From assembly GCF_000275825.1 (NCBI RefSeq), contig NZ_JH719942.1, positions 4,059,796 through 4,123,795 of the forward strand: a stretch of DNA of 64,000 nt. The letters run 5' to 3'. Shown one piece after another: positions 34,746-44,900 of the stretch; position 1 is the stretch's first letter; each line of letters starts with the position of its first letter. Source of the DNA: Saprospira grandis DSM 2844. Lineage in GTDB: Bacteria; Bacteroidota; Bacteroidia; Chitinophagales; Saprospiraceae. A model generated the notes under the pieces. It ran no database searches. It saw only the letters and a list, made by a program, of their open reading frames with translations, and was not told where the DNA came from. A program made the translations under genes and the position numbers.

Positions 34746-35891
34746 ATGAATATTCTTTATCTAGCCGATCCCGGCCTCATTCACGATCTTAAATGGATGC
34801 GCTTTTTCACTAAAGACCATCCTTGTTTTGTCGTCTCTAGGGCGCATCATCAAGCTCATCTCCAATCTCCCCAATGGAAGCAATTCCTGGCCGAGGAAAA
34901 TGTAGAATATCTGGGCCAAATAGAAGATTTTTCTATCCGTCACTTTATTCGTAGCTATCGAGAAATGAATAAATTGGCAACTTGGGTGAAAGAACATAAA
35001 ATTGATTTATTGCATCTGTTTTATGCCGAACCCAATGCCCTTTGGGCCTATTTCCGCAAAAGCCTAGGCGTGAAAATGGTCCTAACCAGCCGAGGAACCG
35101 ATGTGCTGCAAACGATTCCCCAGTTTTTTCAAGATGAAGGCTGGAAGAATAAACTTATTCGCCACTTTTATGGCCGGGCTTTCGGCCAATTGGACCAAAT
35201 TGTTTCTACCTCTTTGCGACAAGCCGAAAGTATTGAGCAGCATTTCCCACAGGTCCAAAAAGAAATTGCCATCATCCGCACTGGCGTAGATGTAGAACAG
35301 TTTGAAGAAGAACAGCCCCAGGCTTTGCCAAAAGCGCTAAACGAAAAGCAATTTGTCTTTTTCCCCAGAGCCATGCGCCCACTTTATCAGCATGAGTTGG
35401 CTATTGCGGCCATTGAGCTTTTGCCTAAGGCTGTTTTGGAGCAATACCAGTTCGTCTTTGTCAATAAAGACGGAAAAGAGCAGGCTTATCTAAAGCAAAT
35501 TGCCCAGCTAATGCAAAATGGCCAAGCTAATTATATCTGGCTGCCGAATTTGGACCAAAAAGCCCTTTGGCAAACTTATAAGTCTGCTAGCTTGGTGGTC
35601 ATGACGCCTAAATCAGATGGAACCCCCGTAACGGCCATAGAAGCCATGCTCAGTAAAACGCCCCTTGTTTTGCCTCCTTTAGCCTATGATGAGGACCTTT
35701 TTTCGGGAACTTGCCTGCAGTTTAAGGCCTGGACCGCCGACTCCTTGGCCCAAGAAATTCAAAAAGCTTTGGAGCAGCCCCAAACAGAAATGATAGAAGA
35801 AGCTTATCTTCGAGCTAAGGGCCTGGCCAATAGAACTACAGAAATGGCGCGCCTTGGTCAGATTTACGGCAATTTGGTCCCTAAAGGGTAA
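34746..35891 (+). CDS. glycosyltransferase family 4
   Basis: A 381-residue GT-B enzyme. The start at 34746 gives MNILYLADPGLIHDLKWMRFF; an upstream frame extends into the GC-rich element and is not supported. The N-terminal domain contains KIDLLHLFYAEPNALWAYF and VLTSRGTDVLQTIPQFF; the C-terminal donor-binding domain has EIAIIRTGVDVEQFE, IWLPNLDQKALWQTYKSASLVVMTPKSDGTPVTAIEAMLSKTPLVL in which the acidic residue of the EX7E-like motif sits (AIEAML). It lies in the polysaccharide locus between two GC-rich elements. Sugar specificity unknown. Confidence 0.9.
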   Translation: MNILYLADPGLIHDLKWMRFFTKDHPCFVVSRAHHQAHLQSPQWKQFLAEENVEYLGQIEDFSIRHFIRSYREMNKLATWVKEHKIDLLHLFYAEPNALWAYFRKSLGVKMVLTSRGTDVLQTIPQFFQDEGWKNKLIRHFYGRAFGQLDQIVSTSLRQAESIEQHFPQVQKEIAIIRTGVDVEQFEEEQPQALPKALNEKQFVFFPRAMRPLYQHELAIAAIELLPKAVLEQYQFVFVNKDGKEQAYLKQIAQLMQNGQANYIWLPNLDQKALWQTYKSASLVVMTPKSDGTPVTAIEAMLSKTPLVLPPLAYDEDLFSGTCLQFKAWTADSLAQEIQKALEQPQTEMIEEAYLRAKGLANRTTEMARLGQIYGNLVPKG

Positions 35892-35904
35892 TGCTAGCAG
35901 AGTA

Positions 35905-36061
35905 CAGGGCGCAAAGCGCCCGCAGGCCTAGCGCTGTGGAGGGGTGGCCGTAGGCCAGACCGAGTTTTTTGAGCAAAGCGAAAAAAACGAAGGGCCGAGC
36001 GAGTAGCGAGCCCCGCAACCTAGCGCCCTGAGCCCCTAAGGGCGAAGGGAGGCCCCAAAAA
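35905..36061 (-). repeat. GC-rich modular hairpin element, copy 13
   Basis: Reverse subtype B copy. Stems are GGGCGC-AAA-GCGCCC and GGCC-GTA-GGCC, and a long A/T-rich stem TTTTTTGAGC..GCGAAAAAA fills the middle position. Outer end GGAGGCCCCAAAA, 22 bases before the next glycosyltransferase. Confidence 0.88.
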
Positions 36062-36082
36062 AATAACCAGAAAAAAGCAATT

Positions 36083-37186
36083 ATGAATATTCTTCGAGGG
36101 AAGAGCATCTTTATTTTATCGCCCGAAGCTTGGGGCAAAAGTTTTGTGTCTAAGCATCATTATGCCAGCTTATTGGCCCAAAAAGGCAATTCTGTTTATT
36201 TTGTGAATCCGCCTTCGGGAAAATGGGCCAAGCAAAAAGTGGCGCCCAATTTATGGGTTTTGGATTATAGCACTGGCTGGCGAAAAGGGGTGCAGCGTTG
36301 GCCCAACTTTTTGCGAAAATGGGCCAATGCGGGCTTGATTCGGCGGCTGTATCAGTTGGCCGAAGCCAAGGCAGATATTGTTTGGAGTTTTGACCCTTTT
36401 CGCTTTCAAGACTTAAAGCAATTTGGGGCAGCATACCGCATTTATCATCCTGTAGATCCGCATATTTGTCCTTTGGAGCAGGCCGTAATCAATTCGGCCC
36501 AAGTCCTTTTTGCTAGTTCGCACAAAATTATCCAACGTTTCCAAGCCAATGGACCCACGCCCATGCATTTTATCAATCATGGTTTGGCCCAGCATTTTTT
36601 GGCCCCAGCGCCCAAGATAGATTTTTCGCCTCGATCGGGGAGAATTAAGCTGGGCTATGTGGGCAATTTAAACTATCCTTTTTTAGATGAGCAAGCCTTA
36701 TTGAGCATTGTAAAGCAGCAAGGGGAGGTTGATTTTTATTTTATTGGTCCTTATGAAAAGGGGAATTTGTCGGGTACCGAGCGCAAATCATTGATTGCGC
36801 AATTGACGCAGCTAGAGAACTGCTTTTTATTGGGCCCCAAACCCTCGGCAGAGCTGCCCGCTTATTTGGACCATTTCGATTTGTTTTTGATGACTTATGA
36901 GGGCGATAAGAATCCGGCGGCCATGGCCAACCCACATAAAATATTAGAGTATTTGAGTCGGGGAAAAGCCGTGATTAGCCATTTTATAGATGAGTATAAG
37001 GAGCGAAAAGACTGGGTCTATATGGTGGAGAATAATGCGGAATTGCCCGCTAAGTTTGCTTGGGCCTTGGCCAATTTAGACAAGATCAATAGTGAGCAGT
37101 TGCAAGCAGAGCGCAAAGCTTATGCGCAGGCCAATAGCTATTTGGCGCAGCTGCAGCGAATAGATGCTTATTTGCAAGAAATTTAA
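36083..37186 (+). CDS. glycosyltransferase, GT-B fold, TuaH-like
   Basis: A 367-residue protein beginning with GKSIFILSPEAWGKSFVSKHHYASLLAQKGNSVYFVNPP in which an export-type GT-B N-terminal domain is visible. The middle has IVWSFDPFRFQDLKQFGAAYRIYHPVDPH and the C-terminal domain IKLGYVGNLNYPFLDEQALL, FYFIGPYEKGN, and LDHFDLFLMTYEGDKNPAAMANPHKILEYLSRGKAVI, the donor-binding end. Similar architecture is seen in TuaH-type and other GT1/GT4-like enzymes of cell-surface glycan loci. Gap of 10 bases to the next gene, so they are probably co-transcribed. Confidence 0.82.
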   Translation: MNILRGKSIFILSPEAWGKSFVSKHHYASLLAQKGNSVYFVNPPSGKWAKQKVAPNLWVLDYSTGWRKGVQRWPNFLRKWANAGLIRRLYQLAEAKADIVWSFDPFRFQDLKQFGAAYRIYHPVDPHICPLEQAVINSAQVLFASSHKIIQRFQANGPTPMHFINHGLAQHFLAPAPKIDFSPRSGRIKLGYVGNLNYPFLDEQALLSIVKQQGEVDFYFIGPYEKGNLSGTERKSLIAQLTQLENCFLLGPKPSAELPAYLDHFDLFLMTYEGDKNPAAMANPHKILEYLSRGKAVISHFIDEYKERKDWVYMVENNAELPAKFAWALANLDKINSEQLQAERKAYAQANSYLAQLQRIDAYLQEI

Positions 37187-37196
37187 GAAAATAGAG

Positions 37197-38225
37197 ATGT
37201 CAGAAAAGATAAAATTTGCCGTTGTGGGCCTTGGTTTTGTGGGCAAACGGCATTTGGCCATGATTCGGCAGCAACAAGAGGCCGAAGCCTGCGCAATTTG
37301 CGATATTCGGCCCAAATCGGAGCTCAATTTGCCAGATTGGGCCGAAGAACTGCCCTTTTATAATAGTTTATCGGAGCTCCTGGTCCAAGAAAAATCGGTC
37401 CGACTGCTTTGCATTTGTACGCCCAATGGTTGCCATGCCGAGCAAGGGCTGTTGGGCCTAGAAGCGGGCAAAGAAGTGGTTATTGAAAAGCCCATGGCAC
37501 TCAATAAAGTAGATTGTGAGGCCCTGATTTATAAATCCCTGCAGATGTCCAAACAAATATTTGTAGTGATGCAAAATCGTTATTCGCCCCCCGCCAAATG
37601 GCTCAAACAACTGCTATTAGAGCAGCGCTTGGGGGCCATCCAATTGGTCCAAATCAACTGCTACTGGAACCGAGACGAGCGCTATTATCGCCCCGGCGGG
37701 CAGCCACACCCCTGGAAAGGCCAAGCCGCAGCCGATGGGGGAACCCTTTTTACCCAGTTTTCTCATTTTGTAGATATGATGTACTGGCTTTTTGGGGATA
37801 TTAAGAACATCTCGGCCCGCTTTGCCGATTTTCAGCATCAAGAAATGACCGATTTTGAGGATTCGGGCTTGGTCCAATTCGATTTTGTCAATGGTGGCAT
37901 GGGCTGCATCAATTACTCCACGGCTGTCTATCAACAAAATATGGAAAGCAGCCTGACGGTTATTGGGGCCAAGGGGAGCCTGAAAATTGGCGGCCAATAC
38001 ATGAACGAAGTCGAATATTGCAAAATTGAAGACTATGAAATGCCCGAACTGCCCCCCGCCAACCCCCCCAATGATTATGGGCATTATAAAGGCTCTGCGG
38101 CCAATCATTCTTATGTGATAGAAAATGTGGTGGATGTGCTCAAGGGGCGGAAAAACATCAGCACCAACGCCCTAGAAGGACTGAAGGTGGTGGAGATTAT
38201 AGAAAAGATTTATGCCCTGAAATAA
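37197..38225 (+). CDS. Gfo/Idh/MocA-family sugar dehydrogenase
   Basis: A 342-residue NAD(P)-dependent oxidoreductase. The start at 37197 places the Rossmann motif KFAVVGLGFVGKRHL at residues 6-20; the upstream extension to 37164 overlaps the previous gene. Also present are VRLLCICTPNGCHAEQGLLGLEAGKEVVIEKPMALN near 80-110 with the EKP motif, and ADGGTLFTQFSHFVDMMYWLFGDI near 180, where His is in the catalytic position. Relatives such as WlbA/WbpB oxidise UDP-GlcNAcA at C3 to start synthesis of diamino-uronic acids. Together with the AsnB-type enzyme this would fit a uronic-acid-containing glycan, which is inference. Last gene of the locus. Confidence 0.88.
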   Translation: MSEKIKFAVVGLGFVGKRHLAMIRQQQEAEACAICDIRPKSELNLPDWAEELPFYNSLSELLVQEKSVRLLCICTPNGCHAEQGLLGLEAGKEVVIEKPMALNKVDCEALIYKSLQMSKQIFVVMQNRYSPPAKWLKQLLLEQRLGAIQLVQINCYWNRDERYYRPGGQPHPWKGQAAADGGTLFTQFSHFVDMMYWLFGDIKNISARFADFQHQEMTDFEDSGLVQFDFVNGGMGCINYSTAVYQQNMESSLTVIGAKGSLKIGGQYMNEVEYCKIEDYEMPELPPANPPNDYGHYKGSAANHSYVIENVVDVLKGRKNISTNALEGLKVVEIIEKIYALK

Positions 38226-38252
38226 AAAGAAATTCAAGAACAATAAAGAAGA

Positions 38253-38411
38253 TTTGGGGCCCGCGGCCAGCAAAGCTGGCCGCCGCTATGCTGCGGGGCT
38301 CACAGGTCTGTTCGGCCCTTCGCAAAACTTTGCTAGCGCTCGTTTTGCTCGGTCTGGCCTTCGGCCACCCGCTCCGCAGCGCTGGGCCAAATGGCGCCTG
38401 GCGGTCTTTAT
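38253..38411 (+). repeat. GC-rich modular hairpin element, copy 14
   Basis: Forward subtype A copy. Stems are GGCCAGCAAAGCTGGCC, a long GCAAAAC..GTTTTGC stem in the middle position, and GGCC-TT-CGGCC. The flank TGGCGCCTGGCGGTCTTTAT matches the inner flank of copy 7. Confidence 0.88.
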
Positions 38412-38438
38412 GACCCCAAGGGGAGGAGGGCAGAAAAC

Positions 38439-39551
38439 CTATTGGGCCGGCACTCTGATTTTTCGACGTTTAGTTTTTAATTTTTGTTTCTCTAGCTTCT
38501 TGATAATGGGCCGCTGTTTTTCTACTTGGTAGTTTTCATCTTTCCAACGTTTATGCACAAAAAGAGCCCCGATCTTTAGATGCACATCTATGCCCTCTCT
38601 AAAGTTATCGTTCTCTAACTGCAAATTAACTAATCCCTGCTTTGGACTTTGGACCTTAGCCATAGCCTCTGGACCATTTCCCTTCTGAAAAACTCCTAAG
38701 GAGGAAGAAAAACTGTACTTGACATTATCTCCCAAATTAGGGTCGCTAGATAAATCTACTCCCGCTGTGACCACCTGGGCCAAAAGTCCATAACCCGAAA
38801 TAGCCCCAACCACAGTAAGCGCCCCTTTAATTTTTCGATCCCTAGCTTCAAATTGCTCTAAGGATTTTTGTCCCACGCCAATCCAATAGGACCAAGCAAT
38901 CAACTCTTTGCTGCTATAAGGCCGCAGCTTGTTTGGCGCATACTGATTATTGGGAAGATAAAACTGGACCAAACTCAGATTGCTTTTGCCTATGGCCGTT
39001 TCAGAATGTACCCGCTCTTTTCTATCTATGATGTAGCTAAAGGAAGTATCTACCGCAACAAGAACTCTTCTACTCTTATTAACCAAATAACTTTCATAGC
39101 CAATAATGGTATCTTTGCTGTAGCTGCTGTAACTACTGTCAATCAATTCTTGCCAAACCCAAGCAGTATTAAAGTCTTTAGTGGCCTCGCTAGCTGCCTC
39201 TCGACTAATCTTGAGCGCAGAGAGCCGGCTCCCAAAACCGCCATGTCCAATGCGTAGAGCATAAACACCCCGGCTCATAATTTCTATCTCTTTTTCTATT
39301 TTTTCTACTTTATAGGCCTGAAAAAGGAGCTGCCCTTCATCCGTCTCAAACTTCAGGCTCTTGATTTTCTTCCCCTTGAGCTCTTCACAGCTCAGCCGAA
39401 CTTTATCTCCTTTTTCAAAGCTGTAGTAAAATACTTTTGAACCTAAGGGCGGAACCTTAAATTGCAGATCAACCACAGGCCGAACTAAATCTTGGCCCAA
39501 AAGAAGAGTACCGCCAAACAGAGAAATAAATAAGACTAAAATCGCTTTCAT
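38439..39551 (-). CDS. secreted protein of unknown function
   Basis: A 370-residue protein with a signal peptide (MKAILVLFISLFGGTLLLGQ). I do not recognise a family. The mature region has a beta-rich first part (FYYSFEKGDKVRLSCEEL, VYALRIGHGG), reminiscent of beta-sandwich ligand-binding domains, then a middle section with a short hydrophobic stretch (KGALTVVGAISGYGLLAQVVTAGVDL), then VNLQLENDNFREGIDVHLKIGALFVHKRW and a Lys-rich tail. The final 30 residues are strongly basic. Convergent with the polysaccharide locus; a terminator lies upstream that belongs to mnmA. Confidence 0.75.
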   Translation of the reverse strand: MKAILVLFISLFGGTLLLGQDLVRPVVDLQFKVPPLGSKVFYYSFEKGDKVRLSCEELKGKKIKSLKFETDEGQLLFQAYKVEKIEKEIEIMSRGVYALRIGHGGFGSRLSALKISREAASEATKDFNTAWVWQELIDSSYSSYSKDTIIGYESYLVNKSRRVLVAVDTSFSYIIDRKERVHSETAIGKSNLSLVQFYLPNNQYAPNKLRPYSSKELIAWSYWIGVGQKSLEQFEARDRKIKGALTVVGAISGYGLLAQVVTAGVDLSSDPNLGDNVKYSFSSSLGVFQKGNGPEAMAKVQSPKQGLVNLQLENDNFREGIDVHLKIGALFVHKRWKDENYQVEKQRPIIKKLEKQKLKTKRRKIRVPAQ

Positions 39552-39595
39552 TTAATTTTGGTTTTAGTTAAAAACCAAATGAAGACAAAAAACAA

Positions 39596-39627
39596 CCCCA
39601 CTGATAACAACTTGATTATCAGTGGGG
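39596..39627 (-). terminator. terminator of mnmA
   Basis: Perfect 12-bp stem CCCCACTGATAA with TTATCAGTGGGG around an eight-base loop, followed on the minus strand by a T-rich tract. It lies about 50 bases beyond the mnmA stop codon. Confidence 0.87.
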
Positions 39628-39675
39628 CTTTAAAATAAAGGCCGTCAATATTTGCCTGCTCGTATCATTTTTTGC

Positions 39676-40851
39676 TTACTGAATTACTCCAGAAAAGACC
39701 AATTCATCACCCAAATAAGCAGCGGCAAACTGCCCCGGAGTAACGCCTCTTTGCGCTTCCTCAAACAAAAAGTAAAGCCCTTCTTCCTGTGCAATCAATG
39801 CTGCTTTCTGCAGCGCTTGGCGGTAGCGAATACGGGCCATAATGCTCATTTTTTCGCCCGCTTTTAGACGCAAATCTGGCCGCAGCCAATGCGCATCTTC
39901 CTTGGGAATAAATAAGGCGGGGCGATACAAACCCGGATGCTGCTTGCCCTGGCCCACATAAACAATGTTTTTCTCAGTATCGGTATGCAAAACGAAAAGA
40001 GGCTCTTTAAATCCACCCAACTGCAAACCTTTGCGCTGACCCACCGTGAAAAAATGTGCGCCAGTATGTTCGCCCACCACTTTACCCAAATCAGGCGAAA
40101 AAGGGTAGGGGCGCGCCAAATCGGCTAAGTCATCTGTAGCAGCAGGCTTAAAAATGGGCGAATCGGCGGCGAGTTCTATGGCTTGTCCCGTTTTTGGGGC
40201 CAATTGCTGCTGCAAAAATACAGGCAATTTGATTTTACCCACAAAACAAAGTCCCTGAGAATCTTTTTTCTCTGCGGTAATCAATCCCTGTTCCTTGGCA
40301 ATTTCCCGAACCTCAGATTTCTGCAAATGCCCAATGGGGAAGAGGGCCTTGGCCAATTGCTGCTGAGATAACTGACAAAGAAAATAACTCTGGTCCTTGT
40401 TCGGATCGGCCCCAGCTTTCAATTGATGATACAACTGCCCACCTTTTTCAATGCTCGTTTTTTGACAATAATGCCCCGTCGCCACATAATCGGCACCCAA
40501 CTCCAAAGCCTTTTCTAAAAAGACATCAAATTTGATTTCTCGATTGCAAAGTACATCGGGATTAGGCGTGCGGCCCGCCTCGTATTCCGCAAACATATAA
40601 TTGACAATCCGCTCTTTATAGTCCTCACTTAGATCCACTACCTGAAAAGGAATGCCCAGTTCCTGAGCCACCAAAAGCGCATCATTGCTGTCCTCAATCC
40701 AAGGACACTCACTTTCTTCAATGACCGAATCATCATTCCAATTTCGCATAAAAAGACCAATCACCTCATAACCTTGCTCCAAAAGAAGATAGGCCGTTAC
40801 ACTCGAATCTACACCGCCCGAAAGGCCGACAACTACTCGTTTTCCATTCAT
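39676..40851 (-). CDS. mnmA: tRNA-specific 2-thiouridylase
   Basis: Catalyses 2-thiolation of the wobble uridine of tRNA-Lys, -Glu and -Gln. At 391 residues it is of family length. The ATP pyrophosphatase loop [10 protein letters not shown] lies at residues 9-18, followed by [20 protein letters not shown] near 97-109 holds the first catalytic Cys and [10 protein letters not shown] near 194-203 the second. The C-terminal beta-barrel ends [18 protein letters not shown], as usual. The gene has a good upstream promoter and its own terminator, so it is monocistronic. Confidence 0.97.
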   Translation of the reverse strand: MNGKRVVVGLSGGVDSSVTAYLLLEQGYEVIGLFMRNWNDDSVIEESECPWIEDSNDALLVAQELGIPFQVVDLSEDYKERIVNYMFAEYEAGRTPNPDVLCNREIKFDVFLEKALELGADYVATGHYCQKTSIEKGGQLYHQLKAGADPNKDQSYFLCQLSQQQLAKALFPIGHLQKSEVREIAKEQGLITAEKKDSQGLCFVGKIKLPVFLQQQLAPKTGQAIELAADSPIFKPAATDDLADLARPYPFSPDLGKVVGEHTGAHFFTVGQRKGLQLGGFKEPLFVLHTDTEKNIVYVGQGKQHPGLYRPALFIPKEDAHWLRPDLRLKAGEKMSIMARIRYRQALQKAALIAQEEGLYFLFEEAQRGVTPGQFAAAYLGDELVFSGVIQ

Positions 40852-40900
40852 TTTTCCTACTGATTTCTGAGCTAAAAATATGCTCTTCGCTAAGCAGCCG

Positions 40901-40930
40901 CAAATATACGGCGCTAAATAGTGGATTCAA
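40901..40930 (-). promoter_or_regulatory. Bacteroidota-type promoter for mnmA
   Basis: On the minus strand TTG (40928-40930), a 19-base spacer and TATATTTG (40901-40908) match the TTG-N19-TAnnTTTG consensus. The box lies about 50 bases before the mnmA ATG. Confidence 0.65.
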
Positions 40931-40977
40931 CGATTAAAGGGCCTAAATGTTTGTTTAAAGCTATATTTTGGACTTAA

Positions 40978-41256
40978 CTAGCTGTAAAACAGCGCTTTAT
41001 AATGTCTTTTGGCTAAAGACGTTTCTTTGAACAGATTAAACAAGTAGAACATAGCCAAAATTAGGGGGATGAGCCAAATTTGTCTCGCTGAAACAATAAA
41101 GCCCCAAAAACAAGCACAGCAGCAAACAAAAAGAAGAGGAAAATATATTAGGCCCAAGAAAATGCAGAAAAATGGCCCAGCAATAAACCCAAGGACCAAA
41201 AGAAGCAAAGCCATCAAAATCAACCCAAAATAAGCCAGCCAAAGCCCAGAAAACAA
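40978..41256 (-). CDS. small hydrophobic membrane protein
   Basis: A possible 92-residue protein with three hydrophobic segments: about residues 3-30 (GLWLAYFGLILMALLLLVLG), 31-55 (FLGLIYFPLLFVCCCACFWG) and 60-80 (IWLIPLILAMFYLFNLF), ending with a short basic tail KRHYKALF. No family is recognised. A competing frame (41036-41293, 85 residues) covers the same place but is less consistent in charge distribution. The presence of a coherent membrane topology with a charged C-terminus is the only support. Confidence 0.45.
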   Translation of the reverse strand: MFSGLWLAYFGLILMALLLLVLGFIAGPFFCIFLGLIYFPLLFVCCCACFWGFIVSARQIWLIPLILAMFYLFNLFKETSLAKRHYKALFYS

Positions 41257-41436
41257 GCAATAAATCTCCAGATAAACGCCCGAATTTCCCCAAAGGCCGA
41301 TCTACAGGGCCTCTCTCCCTTTTAACAACCCTATATTTGCCTATAATTTATATTATGTTAAATAGAGTGGCGCAAAATGCCCCCTATCGACAATGATTTG
41401 GCTGTTTTTAATCTATTACTGCTCTATTGCTGTTTA

Positions 41437-41571
41437 TTTTTGGGGCTGCCCCTTCGCTTCGCTCGGGTCGGGCTATGTCGCAGCTCGCTACTCGCTCGGC
41501 CCATCGCTTTTTATCGCTGCGCTCAAAAAAGCTCGGTCTGGCCTTCGGCCACTGCTATCTATCCCTCAGCC
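41437..41571 (+). repeat. GC-rich modular hairpin element, copy 15
   Basis: Forward subtype C copy (GGGGCTGCCCC start, GGGTCGGGCTATGTCGC before the core). The middle stem is a long GCTTTTT..AAAAAAGC and the third stem GGCC-TT-CGGCC. Paired head-to-head with copy 16. Confidence 0.86.
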
Positions 41572-41652
41572 TGCGGCCCTTCGGGCCTGCAAAGCCGTTT
41601 ATTGGACCAAGAGCGCCGCAGCCGCTTCTTTCAGCCTCCCCTCTCCCGCTGA

Positions 41653-41796
41653 GCGGCTTAGTGATGCGCAGCAGGGCCGCCGAAGGCGGCAGACCAAAGG
41701 CTTTTGAAGCAAAGCGAAAAAGCCTGCAGGGCCGAGCAGACCTGCGAGCTGTGTAGCGTAACGCCAGCGAGCCCTTGGCGAGCTGGAAGCCCCAAA
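41653..41796 (-). repeat. GC-rich modular hairpin element, copy 16
   Basis: Reverse copy. Stems are GCCGCC-GAA-GGCGGC and GGCTTTT..AAAAAGCC; the core reads GCCGAGCAGACCTGCGAGCT. Outer end GGAAGCCCCAAAT. Pair 15/16 fills most of the 41257-41950 gap; 41797-41950 is AT-rich leader of the protease gene. Confidence 0.86.
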
Positions 41797-41950
41797 TTAA
41801 AACACTATACATAAAATAAAACCTAATGTTAAAACAAGTAAAACCAAATTTATTTTTAAAAAACAGCCTTTTACAAGCTTTAATTTTGAATTTAAGGCCA
41901 AAAAGCTGAATCTTTGTTTAAATTTTACTAACCTTTTTGATTCATTTCTT

Positions 41951-44900
41951 ATGCAAAACAACCTTTTACTCCCTACTTTGGGCTGCTGGCTGTTGTTGCT
42001 GTTCTGCGGGCCCCAAGTTTGGGCCCAAACTAGCCAAGAACAGATTCAACAGTTGTTGCTAGAAGAGCAAAAACAACTGGGACTCAGTCCCTCGGACCTA
42101 TCAGAATGGAGGATTTATGACCGCCACCAAAGCAAACAAACTGGCGTAGAACACATTTATATTCGCCAAATGTACCAAGGCATTGAGGTCCAAAATGCCG
42201 TGATCAACCTCAACCTTAAAAATGGGCAGCTTGTTAGTCTGGGCAACCGCTTCGAAGCTAATTTGGCCCAAAGAGTTTTGGCCGGAAGCGCCCAAATTAC
42301 GCCCGCAACAGCCATCCAAAAAGCCGCCGATGCCCTTTATTTGCCCCCTTTGCAAAACCTAAGGGAACTAGAAAGCAGTGGCCCAACTAGCTATTTGTTT
42401 AGTCCTGCGGGCATTTCTCTAGAGAATATTCCCCTAAAACTTTGCTATCAGCCGGGGCCAGAAGGCGAAATCCGCCTTGCTTGGGACCTAAGCATCTACC
42501 AAACGAACAAACAGCATTGGTGGTCGCTCCGCATTGATGCCCAAAATGGGGAAATTTTGGGCCAAGAAGATTGGATCAAGCATTGTAGCTTTGCCGATCA
42601 TGCTTTTGGCAATTGTAGCCGCCCCGATGTCCCCCATCTGCCCACAGTAAGCGGAACACTAGCCAATAATGCCCTGCCCGCACAATATCGAGTTTTTGCA
42701 GAGCCCCTAGAGAGCCCCAACCACGGTAGCCGAACCCTAGAAGTTGATCCCGCCGATACAACGGCCTCTCCCCTCGGTTGGCATGATACAGATGGACAAA
42801 CTGGCGCAGAATACAGCATCACCCGCGGAAATAATGTGCATGCCTATGAGGACCGAGCCGCAGCAGATCAGCCGGGCTATTCTCCCGATGGCGGTAGCGC
42901 ACTCAATTTTGATTTCCCCCTCAACATGAATCAACAACCCGCAGCCTATGAGGATGCCGCCATCACTAACCTCTTTTACTGGAATAACCTGACGCATGAC
43001 GTTTGGTACCACTATGGTTTTGATGAGGCCAGCGGAAACTTTCAAGAGAATAACTATGGCCGTGGCGGCCAAGGCGGCGATTATGTCTTTGCAGAGGCCC
43101 AAGATGGCGGCGGAACCAACAACGCCAACTTCGGAACACCCCCAGAAGGCAGCAGTCCCACTATGCAAATGTTTCTTTGGACCAATGGCGGGGGCGCTAC
43201 TAGCCTGCTAGATGTTAATAGTCCAAGCAGCATCGCCGGAACATATACCGCCACAGAGGGCAGTTTTGGCCCCAATGCACCCACCACGCCCATTACAGAG
43301 GATCTGGTCCTTGCCAATGATGCTACCGCCCCCGATCCCAATGATGCCTGCGACCCGCTAGCTAATGCAGCTAGCCTCAGCGGAAAAATTGCTGTAGTAT
43401 ATCGAGGAAACTGTACTTTTATCGCTAAGGTGCAAGCCGCAGAAGCCGCTGGAGCCTTGGCCGTTATTGTCATCAATAACACTGCTGGTGCACCCATTAC
43501 TATGGGTGGAACAGGAACCAGCAATATCCCTAGCATTATGATTAGCGATACCGATGGAGCCGCTATTGTTGCCGAAATGGCCAATGGAACTGTCAATGCG
43601 AGTATCGGTAACTTTTCCACTAACTTTGATAAAGATGGCGATTTTGATAATGGCATTATTGCCCATGAATATGGCCACGGTATCTCTACTCGCCTGACCG
43701 GGGGCGCCTCTAACTCGGGCTGCCTCGGTAATGCAGAGCAAATGGGCGAAGGTTGGTCCGATTACTTTGGGTTGATGATGACTATTGAGCCAGGCGACCA
43801 AGCTACTGACGTCCGTGGCATCGGTACTTTTGCCACTGGCCAAGCCACTACCGGAACGGGAATTCGCCCAGCTCCTTATACCACAGATATGGCCGTTAAT
43901 AGCTACACTTATGGCGATGTAAATAATACGAACCTTTCGGAGCCCCATGGAGTCGGCTTTGTTTGGGCAACAGCACTTTGGGATCTCAACTGGGCTCTTA
44001 TTGATCAATATGGCTATGATGCCGACCTTTACAATGGTACTGCTGGAAACAATATGGCGATGAATTTGGTCATCAATGGAATCAAATTACAGCCCTGTAG
44101 CCCCGGCTTTGTCGATGGCCGTGACGCTATCCTCCAAGCCGACCAACTACTCTATGGAGGAGCCAACCAATGTTTAATCTGGGAGGTTTTTGCCCGCCGT
44201 GGTTTGGGCGCTAGCGCAGACCAAGGAAGTAGCAATAACCGCTCGGACCAAACAGAGGCTTTTGACCTGCCCACTTCTTGCCAAACGCCAGTAACAGCCC
44301 CTACGGCCAACTTTAACAGCCTTTTGGTTTCGGCCTGCGGTAGTAGCGTTAATTTTGAAGACCAGTCGACAGATGTGCCCCAACAATGGCGCTGGGACTT
44401 TGGCGACGGAAATACGGACACCCTCCCCAATCCTAGCCATAGCTATAGCGCCAATGGCAGCTATAATGTGGTCCTTGTCGTCAGCAATAGCCTAGGTAGC
44501 GATACAGTGAGCAGCATAGTGACGATTAGTATACCTACAGCCCCCACCGCAGCAAATCAAACGATTTGCCCAGGCAGCACGAGCATTAGCGCCAATACAA
44601 GCAGCAATAGCGTAATTTGGTACGACGCCCAAGGAACCCCTCTAGATACTAGCATCACTTTCGTTACGCCCAACCTCAATAACAATACAACTTATCAAAT
44701 GGAGGGCGTAACTTTCTACCCCAGAAGCTTTGTCGGTATTGATTCGGCTGGAGCCTCAGGAAATGGCGGTTACCATAATACTGGATTTACCGGCAGCCAA
44801 AATTTTGAGGCCTTCAAGCCTTTGGTCATTGTTTCTGGATGGATTGATGCTGGAAATGCTGGACCAAGAACGATTTATCTTTGGGATGCCAATGATGGCA

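Noticed and set aside
41036-41293. Alternative 85-residue membrane frame overlapping the 92-residue one
   Set aside because: Both cannot be favoured; this frame has less consistent charge at its ends and ends abruptly in hydrophobic residues, so the other was kept at low confidence.
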